Source: SKVL01 sp046542915 (GTDB lineage: Bacteria > Patescibacteriota > Minisyncoccia > Phycocordibacterales > CSBR16-193). Taken from it: 5,019 bases of DNA. Below are positions 1 through 5,012 of this stretch, one piece after another. The translations under genes and the position numbers were made by a program. Location: the NCBI GenBank assembly GCA_046542915.1, contig JBKHAI010000046.1:1-5019 (forward strand), read 5' to 3'. The notes below the pieces were generated by a model. It searched no databases, had not been told where the DNA came from, and worked only from the letters and a program-made list of their open reading frames with translations. Every line of letters begins with the position of its first letter. Position 1 is the stretch's first letter.

Positions 1-12
1 GGGGTATATATT
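1..12 (+). promoter_or_regulatory. Partial CsoR-type operator half-site overlapping a possible -10 box
   Basis: The window opens with GGGGTATATATT. GGGGTAT looks like the right half of the TACCC...GGGTA inverted repeats bound by CsoR-family repressors; the left half would lie just upstream of the window. TATATT at 7-12 matches a sigma-70 -10 box in 5 of 6 positions and ends 8 nt before the csoR ATG. Transcription could therefore begin at or next to the start codon, with the repressor site covering the -10. Self-repression is inferred; the -35 region and left half-site cannot be seen. Confidence 0.4.
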
Positions 13-20
13 GACTTCAT

Positions 21-266
21 ATGCGATCACAGGTAGTAAATCGATTAAAGCGAGTACGCGGTCAGATAGACGGTTTAATTCGTCTTATCGAGTCTGATGC
101 GGAATGCAAAAAGATCGTTGAACAGTTCAATGCCGCAGACGGCGCGCTTAAGAGTGCGGTGGATATCTACTTGAGTCAGCATCTTAATTCTTGTCTTGAA
201 AAAGCGGATAAAAAAACTCGTAACGAGATAAGAAATATTACCAGTGCGTTTATTATTAAACGATAA
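21..266 (+). CDS. csoR: CsoR/RcnR/FrmR-family (DUF156) transcriptional repressor with a Cys-His-Cys sensor triad
   Basis: This 81-residue, all-helical repressor lacks a classical DNA-binding domain, as is normal for the CsoR/RcnR/FrmR family, whose members bind operators as tetramers and release them on sensing Cu(I), Ni, formaldehyde or persulfide. The family core is clear: RLKRVRGQIDGL at residues 8-19. Cys29, His54 and Cys58 have the same spacing (25 and 4) as the Cu(I) ligands Cys36-His61-Cys65 of Mycobacterium tuberculosis CsoR. The His is absent from the persulfide sensor CstR. There is no Pro2, which FrmR needs to sense formaldehyde. An in-frame TGA at 12-14 fixes the start at 21 or later; no Shine-Dalgarno is present and the mRNA may be leaderless. 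Two tandem TAA stops end the gene, 14 nt before the thioredoxin, so the two are probably co-transcribed. The family call is firm; the ligand (copper or reactive sulfur) is open. Confidence 0.9.
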   Translation: MRSQVVNRLKRVRGQIDGLIRLIESDAECKKIVEQFNAADGALKSAVDIYLSQHLNSCLEKADKKTRNEIRNITSAFIIKR

Positions 267-280
267 TAACATATTTTATT

Positions 281-613
281 ATGGCAAAAGCAATAGAACT
301 TAAAAACGATTCTTTTCAGGAAGAGGTGATCGATTCAGATCTGCCTGTCTTAGTTGATTTTTGGGCACCGTGGTGTCAGCCCTGCCTTATGATGGCGCCG
401 ATACTGGATCAGCTTGCCGAGGAGATAAAGGATTCCGTAAAGATAACCAAACTGAACGTGGACGAGCCGGAAAATCAGGAGATCGCCGCTAAATACGAGA
501 TACAAGGGATCCCCAATATGAAGCTCTTTAAGAATGGGGAGATCATCAAAGAGTTCGTAGGGTTGCGTCCTAAAGAGGTCCTGAAGCAGGAAATTGAGAA
601 AGAATTGGCATAA
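281..613 (+). CDS. trxA: Thioredoxin with a variant WCQPC active site
   Basis: A single thioredoxin-fold domain of 110 residues, the usual length for a free cytoplasmic thioredoxin. There is no signal peptide or membrane segment. The protein reduces disulfides, and possibly persulfides, in target proteins and is itself recycled by thioredoxin reductase. Visible hallmarks are the buried Asp26 in VDFWAPW, the redox pair Cys32 and Cys35, Pro40 after the active-site helix, the cis-proline Pro78 in GIPN, and the C-terminal Gly94 region (EFVG). The active site is WCQPC, with Gln33 where nearly all thioredoxins have Gly. The residue after the cis-proline is Asn rather than the common Thr, and Leu36 replaces the usual Lys. 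The gene starts 14 nt after the CsoR-like gene, has no Shine-Dalgarno (TATTTTATT precedes the ATG) and ends in tandem TAA TAA. The reductase gene downstream is the likely partner. Confidence 0.95.
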   Translation: MAKAIELKNDSFQEEVIDSDLPVLVDFWAPWCQPCLMMAPILDQLAEEIKDSVKITKLNVDEPENQEIAAKYEIQGIPNMKLFKNGEIIKEFVGLRPKEVLKQEIEKELA

Positions 614-636
614 TAAAGTTCATTTTTTTCAGATCC

Positions 637-660
637 TTGCTCACAGCAACCGTTTTTTTT
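637..660 (+). terminator. Weak candidate intrinsic terminator between trxA and the dehydrogenase gene
   Basis: TTGCT (637-641), a CAC loop and AGCAA (645-649) can form a 5-bp hairpin. After CCG comes a run of eight T (653-660). The stem is short and A/T-containing, and three bases separate it from the T run, so it is probably leaky at best. If it works, it would reduce readthrough from csoR-trxA into the dehydrogenase. The rest of the 66-nt gap is T-rich, with another seven-T run at 623-629, and I see no convincing promoter in it. Confidence 0.25.
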
Positions 661-679
661 ATTCAGGTCTATTCATTAT

Positions 680-1912
680 ATGGTAAATACACAACTACAT
701 TCTGAAAATCAGGCACGCCTTGAACGTGCGGCGATCTTATCCGAGACACCGGAGTATATTGTAGAGAGACTCTCAGTGCCGGCTCGGGTTAGTCATTTCT
801 CCATTCCGTTTAACGGAAATGACCTGAAGGCTTGGCGGATAGTGCATAATAGTGATCTAGGGCCCGGTAAAGGGGGAATACGGTTTCATCCGGGAGTAAG
901 TGAGCAAGAAACCGCTTCTTTGGCTTTTTGGATGACCATTAAAACGGCATTATTTAACCTGCCATATGGGGGTGCCAAAGGAGGAGTTTCTGTGGATCCA
1001 AAGCTTCTTTCGATCGAAGACCGTGAATATATAAGTCGAGCATACGTTCGCGGTCTCTATCCTCATCTCGGGGCGGATCTGGACATTCCGGCTCCGGATG
1101 TCTATACCGATGAACAGGTAATGGCTTGGATGCTTGATGAATATGAGAGTATCACCGGAGTATTTGAACCGGCTGCATTTACCGGCAAGCCGGTTGTGCT
1201 TGGCGGTTGTAGTATTCGCGACTCGGCGACATCTCGTGGCGGGTATCTTCTATTTAAAGAAGCCCTGGCAGCCCTTGGTGATAACTCCCGTAAGTTAGAA
1301 GTTGCTATTCACGGATTTGGCAATGCTGGCACACATATAGCCGGTATGTTCAAAGAAGAAGGACACAAGATCGTTTTAGCGAGTGACAGTGCCGGAGCTA
1401 TATATGACGCTAAGGGGTTTGATGTCAGGGCGTTAATATCCGCCAAGCGATCGGGTATGTCCTTAGTGGAAGCGTTTCCTGACAGGCAAGCCGATGGAGA
1501 TCCATTGGCCATATCGGTTGACCTGACGGTGCTTGCGGCACTTAGTGAGCATGTGCGGGTTGATAATGTTGACCAGATGGATACCAAATATATTCTGGAA
1601 CTTGCTAACGGACCGATCACCGAAGAAGCTGAGCGGAAACTTATTGACCGTGGTGTCTTGATCCTACCAGATGTTTTAATGAACGCCGGAGGTGTGATGG
1701 CGAGCTATCTAGAATGGGCGAGTAATAAAAGTGGTAATATATTTGATGAAGATCACCTTAATGGACTTTTTGCGAAGATCATGAAAGATACTTGGAGTCG
1801 GGTTTATGATCGTTATCTGAAAAGTTCTGAAAATACTTTGCGTGTTCACGCTTACGCGGAAGCTCTGCAAAGGATCACTCAGGCGGCTTATTTGCGAGGC
1901 AGGCGACGCTAA
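680..1912 (+). CDS. gdhA: Glu/Leu/Phe/Val dehydrogenase, most likely glutamate dehydrogenase
   Basis: A 410-residue NAD(P)-dependent amino acid dehydrogenase, close to the usual 410-450 of hexameric glutamate dehydrogenases (glutamate + NAD(P)+ <-> 2-oxoglutarate + ammonium + NAD(P)H). The N-terminal substrate domain shows GPGKGGIRFHP (Lys64), Lys88, the catalytic lysine motif PYGGAKGG (Lys100) and PAPD with catalytic Asp140. These match Lys89, Lys113, Lys125 and Asp165 of the Clostridium symbiosum enzyme. The Rossmann domain follows with GFGNAG at 212-217 and SDSAGAIYD at 235-243. ELANGPITEEA (307-317) and NAGGVMASYLEW (335-346) complete the fold; Ser342 aligns with the Ser that contacts the glutamate side chain, which together with Lys64 favours glutamate over leucine or phenylalanine. 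The PAAL motif usual near residue 285 reads LAAL. Whether NAD or NADP is used cannot be told. No Shine-Dalgarno is visible. The gene lies between trxA and trxB, an unusual place for it. Confidence 0.9.
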   Translation: MVNTQLHSENQARLERAAILSETPEYIVERLSVPARVSHFSIPFNGNDLKAWRIVHNSDLGPGKGGIRFHPGVSEQETASLAFWMTIKTALFNLPYGGAKGGVSVDPKLLSIEDREYISRAYVRGLYPHLGADLDIPAPDVYTDEQVMAWMLDEYESITGVFEPAAFTGKPVVLGGCSIRDSATSRGGYLLFKEALAALGDNSRKLEVAIHGFGNAGTHIAGMFKEEGHKIVLASDSAGAIYDAKGFDVRALISAKRSGMSLVEAFPDRQADGDPLAISVDLTVLAALSEHVRVDNVDQMDTKYILELANGPITEEAERKLIDRGVLILPDVLMNAGGVMASYLEWASNKSGNIFDEDHLNGLFAKIMKDTWSRVYDRYLKSSENTLRVHAYAEALQRITQAAYLRGRRR

Positions 1913-1933
1913 AGTAACATAAGAAATATTAAT

Positions 1934-2887
1934 ATGGACAGAGAAAATTCCAATATTTATGACCTCATAACAGTCGGTGCCGGTCCTGCGGGTTTTAGTG
2001 CCGCTCTTTATGCGGTGCGGTATCGTTTGAGTACGCTTGTTATAGGGCAGATGCCGGGAGGTACGGCCGGAGAGGCTCATAAGATCTGTAACTTCCCTAC
2101 GGAAGTAGAGATAACCGGTCCGGAGATCGGGCAAAAAATGTATTCTGCGGCAACACATCACGGGGCCGAGGTGGTCATGGATACGGTCTCACATATTACA
2201 AAGGTCGATGATGTCTTTATTCTGGAAACAGTTAATGGTGACAAATACAGATCAAAGGCCGTGCTTGCGGCCGTCGGTACTAAACGTCGTAACCTCGGCG
2301 TACCCGGTGAAGCCGAACTTTTTGGGCGAGGTGTCTCATACTGTGCGACTTGTGACGGAATGTTTTACCGTGATAGAAAAGTCGCGGTTATTGGCGGCAG
2401 TGACGCGGCACTTACGGCGGCACTGTATTTAGCTGATGTAGCAAAACATGTACATTTGATATACAGAGGCGATTCCTTGCGTGGCGACGGTGTCTGGATA
2501 GAGGAGGTGCAAAATAATGAAAATATTACGATACATTACAACAAAGTGGTCTCAAGTATCGTCGGTGAGAAAAAAGTTGAAGGTCTTAACATAGAGAGTC
2601 TGGAAGTAGGGACACCGGAAAATTTGGAGATAGAAGGTGTGTTCATTGAGATCGGTTCCAAGCCGGATGCCTCCCTTTTTACCTCTCTGGAATTGGAACT
2701 AGATGATAAGGGGTACATAAAAGTCGGGACAGACCAACGTACCAATGTGGAGGGACTATGGGCCGCCGGGGACATCACTGACGGGTCCAATGGTTTCCGA
2801 CAGATCATTACCGCCGCCGCCGAGGGAGCTATTGCCGCGGAGGATATTTATAGATACCTTCGGCACAGCAGCAAAAGTGTATCTTAA
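1934..2887 (+). CDS. trxB: Thioredoxin reductase (FAD/CATC type) with an altered NADPH site
   Basis: A 317-residue low-molecular-weight thioredoxin reductase (E. coli TrxB has 321 residues), expected to be a cytoplasmic homodimer passing electrons from a nicotinamide through FAD and a Cys pair to thioredoxin. In order: the FAD-binding GAGPAG at 15-20, the redox motif CATCDG with Cys137, Cys140 and catalytic Asp141, the nicotinamide-domain GGSDAAL at 154-160, and the C-terminal FAD signature WAAGD (276-280) followed by FRQIITAAAEG (288-298). The segment that holds the NADPH 2'-phosphate, HRRDxxR in E. coli, reads YRGDSLR (177-183): one of the paired arginines and the His are lost while the second-site Arg183 stays. 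NADPH preference is therefore uncertain. It starts 21 nt after the dehydrogenase stop, without a Shine-Dalgarno (AATATTAAT precedes the ATG), so the two are probably one transcript. Function is secure as a TrxB-family disulfide reductase; the electron donor is not. Confidence 0.9.
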   Translation: MDRENSNIYDLITVGAGPAGFSAALYAVRYRLSTLVIGQMPGGTAGEAHKICNFPTEVEITGPEIGQKMYSAATHHGAEVVMDTVSHITKVDDVFILETVNGDKYRSKAVLAAVGTKRRNLGVPGEAELFGRGVSYCATCDGMFYRDRKVAVIGGSDAALTAALYLADVAKHVHLIYRGDSLRGDGVWIEEVQNNENITIHYNKVVSSIVGEKKVEGLNIESLEVGTPENLEIEGVFIEIGSKPDASLFTSLELELDDKGYIKVGTDQRTNVEGLWAAGDITDGSNGFRQIITAAAEGAIAAEDIYRYLRHSSKSVS

Positions 2888-2939
2888 TTCTTCAAGATCG
2901 CCTCCGGTCGGGCAAGACTCGTTAATATAAGTGAGGGAT

Positions 2940-2969
2940 GTGACTGTTTAAATTAAAAGCTATTATGTT
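2940..2969 (+). promoter_or_regulatory. Possible promoter for pth
   Basis: In the 93-nt gap after trxB, GTGACT (2940-2945, 4 of 6 to TTGACA) is followed by TATTAT (2961-2966, 5 of 6 to TATAAT, spacer 15) or TATGTT (2964-2969, spacer 18). Transcription would start about 5-8 nt before the pth ATG. The match is modest and chance is possible in A/T-rich DNA. No convincing terminator hairpin precedes it, so readthrough from trxB is equally plausible. Confidence 0.3.
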
Positions 2970-2980
2970 AATCTAAAAGA

Positions 2981-3565
2981 ATGCACTATATCGTAGGATT
3001 GGGGAATAAAGGGGAAAAATACGCTTTTACCCGGCATAATGCCGGCTTTATGGTCTTGGAGGTTTTGAGAAATGACTGGGGTTTTGAAGATTGGAGTTTT
3101 CAAAAGAATATCAGTTCTTTTACCTCAAAAGGAGAACTGAATAGTGACCCCGTTACTTTGGTAATGCCTGATACTTTTATGAATCTTTCGGGTAGAGTCA
3201 TTAGAAAATTAAAAAAGGAAGGTATGGATGTGGAAAGGTTCGCTCTTGTTCACGATGATCTGGATCTGCCGTTGGGTACTCTGAAATTTGTAGTGGGCAA
3301 AGGTCCGGGTGGTCATAAGGGTGTCAGCTCGGTTATAGAGCATTTAGGTACCAAGAATTTTTTAAGGCTTCGTTTTGGAATAGCGCCGGTTAGTGAGGAT
3401 GGTGAACCTCGAAAGCCACAAAGGGCAACAGACAGTTTTGTTCTGGAAAGATTTACAGAAGAAGAAATGAAGGCGGTTCATCAAGTTGCCGTTCGGGGTC
3501 GGGAATATCTTAGGACCTTTGTAACCGAAGGAGTTGAAAAAGCCATTAGTTCCTGCAAGGGTTAA
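2981..3565 (+). CDS. pth: Peptidyl-tRNA hydrolase
   Basis: A 194-residue bacterial-type Pth (E. coli Pth has 194), which cleaves the ester bond of peptidyl-tRNA released from stalled ribosomes and so recycles tRNA in the cytoplasm. The catalytic and substrate residues can be followed: Asn9 and catalytic His19 in VGLGNKG...TRHNAGF, Asn68 in PDTFMNLSG, Asp92 in VHDDLDLPLG, and the GPGGHKGV loop at 108-115. Two positions deviate. The family GLGNPG reads GLGNKG (Lys10 for Pro), and the position of E. coli Asn114 in GGHNG is Lys113. Such changes may be normal in the source lineage. The C-terminal lid helix is present. The ATG at 2981 begins directly before the first strand (HYIVGLGN), leaving no room for a later start. 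Just upstream is AAAAGA, too close to serve as a good ribosome binding site. The gene ends 18 nt before a strong terminator stem. Confidence 0.96.
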   Translation: MHYIVGLGNKGEKYAFTRHNAGFMVLEVLRNDWGFEDWSFQKNISSFTSKGELNSDPVTLVMPDTFMNLSGRVIRKLKKEGMDVERFALVHDDLDLPLGTLKFVVGKGPGGHKGVSSVIEHLGTKNFLRLRFGIAPVSEDGEPRKPQRATDSFVLERFTEEEMKAVHQVAVRGREYLRTFVTEGVEKAISSCKG

Positions 3566-3581
3566 GAGCTTTTTTATATAC

Positions 3582-3614
3582 AAAAAACCCGTGTAATTTG
3601 GTTACACGGGTTTT
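3582..3614. terminator. Bidirectional intrinsic terminator between pth and rpsA
   Basis: AAAACCCGTGTAA (3584-3596), a TTTGG loop (3597-3601) and TTACACGGGTTTT (3602-3614) form a perfect 13-bp stem. The flanking A tract (3582-3587) and T tract (3611-3614) give a U run at the 3' side of the hairpin on each strand. It lies 18 nt past the pth stop and 17 nt past the rpsA stop on the other strand, so one hairpin can end both convergent transcripts. Towards pth the U run is only four; towards rpsA it is six. Confidence 0.92.
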
Positions 3615-3631
3615 GATCTTAAAATTTAGGG

Positions 3632-4870
3632 CTAATTTTCGGTTTCCGTTTTTTCCTTTTCGGTATTGCCGTAAGAAAGGGTCATTTTCTGTTCCGTCGG
3701 GTCAAAGTAAGTTATGGTGAATGAGTAGGTCTTGCCCAGTTCAAGAGTTTCTCTTAGTTTTTCTTCATTACCGAACTCAGAAACGTGGACTAATCCGGCA
3801 ACTCCTTCTTCAATACTTGCCAAGGCGCCGTGTTTGTTGAATTTAATGATAACACCTTCCACTTGACTTCCTTTTTCGTATTTTTTGGCAGCTTCTTGCC
3901 AAGGATTTTCCTTCAGAGCCTTTATGGAAAGAGATATCCTTTCGTCTTTGATCTCAATGACCTTGACCTTGACCTTCATTCCCACAGAGAAAAGGTCTCG
4001 GGGATTTTCTACTAATCCCCAATCCAGTTCGGATATGTGAACCAATCCTTCCAGTCCTTCTTCAAGTTTTACAAAAACCCCGAAATCAACAATGCCGGTT
4101 ATCTCTCTTTCCAAGACATCACCTACGGAATATTTCTCCAAAACGTTTTCTTTTTCTTCTTCGGAATCACTTTTCTCCGAGAATATAAGTTTTCCTTCGC
4201 TAGGGGAGGCAGTGATGATATAAACGGTCAGTTTTTCTCCGACCAATCGCCTTAATTCTTCAAGGATGCGATCCTTATCTCCGTCTTCAACATTGGGGTA
4301 GTGTTCAGCATTGAGTTGGGAGGCGGGTAAAAATCCTTGTATGCCTTGCCAACTCATTATGAGCCCCCCTTTATTGGCCTCTTCTACAGTTAGTTCAAAC
4401 GGCGTTTTCTTCTCTGCGGCTTCTTCTGCTTCTTCCCATATTATTACCTGTCGCGCTTCTTTTAGCGATATTTCCACGTAACCGTTCTCGTTTTTGGTGT
4501 CGATGACCTTACCGGAGACGTTATCTCCCAGATTGAGACGGCGGACGACATCACGGGCGTGGATCAGCTCTTTGCCGTAGATGACGCCGGTTCCGAAAGG
4601 GGACAGATCAACATAAACAGCATGAGTATCTATGCCGATGACCGGACCTTCCACGATGTCTCCTTCTTCGGGAGGTTCCGGGGTTTCTTCAAGGAGTTTC
4701 GCCATTATAGAATCCTTCTTTTCCTTGACGTAAAGCTGCTTTTGGACGGATTTGTTTTCCGGTGTTTTGATAGGATTCTTTATTTCAAGTTCTTTAGTGT
4801 CCGTTTTTGTCAGGTCACTTTTTTGTTCTTGTAAGTCTTCTTCTTTTTGATCTTCTTCTTTTGTTATCAT
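3632..4870 (-). CDS. rpsA: Small ribosomal subunit protein S1, four S1 domains
   Basis: S1 binds mRNA on the 30S subunit and helps load messages that lack a Shine-Dalgarno sequence, which fits the starts seen in this window. From the ATG at 4870 the protein has 412 residues: a highly charged Lys/Glu-rich N-terminal tail (about 1-55, probably disordered), then S1 domains at about 69-138, 155-233, 248-318 and 333-401, and a short acidic tail. Domain 3 is the most canonical (DFGVFVKLEEGLEGLVHISELDW). Four domains, not the six of E. coli, is the arrangement common in Gram-positives and in the candidate-phyla S1 proteins I recall. The start is uncertain. The ORF stays open in frame to an ATG at 4966, but that extension is basic and Cys-containing and would begin about 11 nt after the predicted transcript start. 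An internal ATG at 4705 (MAKLLEE) has an AAGGA ribosome site and would give 357 residues with all four domains. Ends at TAG. Confidence 0.93.
   Translation of the reverse strand: MITKEEDQKEEDLQEQKSDLTKTDTKELEIKNPIKTPENKSVQKQLYVKEKKDSIMAKLLEETPEPPEEGDIVEGPVIGIDTHAVYVDLSPFGTGVIYGKELIHARDVVRRLNLGDNVSGKVIDTKNENGYVEISLKEARQVIIWEEAEEAAEKKTPFELTVEEANKGGLIMSWQGIQGFLPASQLNAEHYPNVEDGDKDRILEELRRLVGEKLTVYIITASPSEGKLIFSEKSDSEEEKENVLEKYSVGDVLEREITGIVDFGVFVKLEEGLEGLVHISELDWGLVENPRDLFSVGMKVKVKVIEIKDERISLSIKALKENPWQEAAKKYEKGSQVEGVIIKFNKHGALASIEEGVAGLVHVSEFGNEEKLRETLELGKTYSFTITYFDPTEQKMTLSYGNTEKEKTETEN
4713..4717 (-). promoter_or_regulatory. Shine-Dalgarno-like AAGGA before the internal rpsA start at 4705
   Basis: On the minus strand AAGGA stands 7 nt before the ATG at 4705-4703, an ideal distance. 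It is the best ribosome binding site in the window and would start S1 directly before its first S1 domain. It also reads as ordinary codons for Lys-Asp within the longer frame (gaa aag aag gat), so chance is possible. It decides between a 357-residue and a 412-residue S1. Confidence 0.4.
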
Positions 4871-4977
4871 ATAAAGGATTGATGTGCAGGTCCGAATTAA
4901 AGCAGTCTGGGCAGGGTCTTTTTTGCATGATCGGTTCCGTAAAAACTCGGGGTTACTGCAGATCATTGTTAATAATT
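4871..4977 (-). other. Candidate long 5' leader of the rpsA mRNA
   Basis: From the likely transcript start near 4977 to the ATG at 4870 there are about 107 nt, much longer than the short or absent leaders suggested for csoR and pth here. On the minus strand GATCTGCAG (4964-4956) can pair with CTGCACATC (4889-4881), eight of nine positions, closing a 66-nt loop that would contain most of the leader. In E. coli, S1 represses its own mRNA through a structured leader, so a similar role is possible. The structure has not been computed. Confidence 0.35.
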
Positions 4978-4983
4978 TGCGGG

Positions 4984-5012
4984 AGTATACTATATTATTT
5001 AGATATCGGCAA
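4984..5012 (-). promoter_or_regulatory. Sigma-70-type promoter of rpsA
   Basis: On the minus strand TTGCCG (5012-5007, 4 of 6 to the -35 consensus) is followed after exactly 17 nt by TATACT (4989-4984, 5 of 6 to the -10 consensus). This is the best promoter in the window and points at rpsA, with initiation expected near 4977. The -10 lies within the perfect palindrome AGTATACT (4984-4991), so a -10-like hexamer is also present on the plus strand. Confidence 0.65.

Noticed and set aside
11..16. TTGACT as a -35 box near the left edge.
   Set aside because: The matching -10 would fall near 34-39 inside the csoR coding region, where only TAGTAA-like sequence occurs; TATATT at 7-12 is the more sensible promoter element.
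1309..2161. Long open frames on the minus strand at 1309-1620 and 1709-2161.
   Set aside because: They lie opposite the conserved dehydrogenase and reductase genes, match no family I know, and their compositions look like antisense shadows.
2709..2718. GGGGTACATA inside trxB as a second CsoR half-site.
   Set aside because: It is internal to conserved coding sequence, has no TACCC partner nearby and no promoter beside it.
2888..2939. GCC...GGC inverted sequence (GCCTCCGGTCGGGC) after trxB as a terminator.
   Set aside because: Only about three pairs form and no T run follows.
2883..4264. The 14-mer CTTAATTCTTCAAG occurs at 2883-2896 and 4251-4264, and a shorter version near 183.
   Set aside because: Two copies lie within coding sequence, are not evenly spaced and sit in unrelated contexts; a match of this length is plausible by chance in A/T-rich DNA.
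3830..4834. Plus-strand open frames opposite rpsA, with Phe-rich translations.
   Set aside because: They are the mirror of the Glu/Lys-rich S1 codons; no motif, start signal or promoter supports them.
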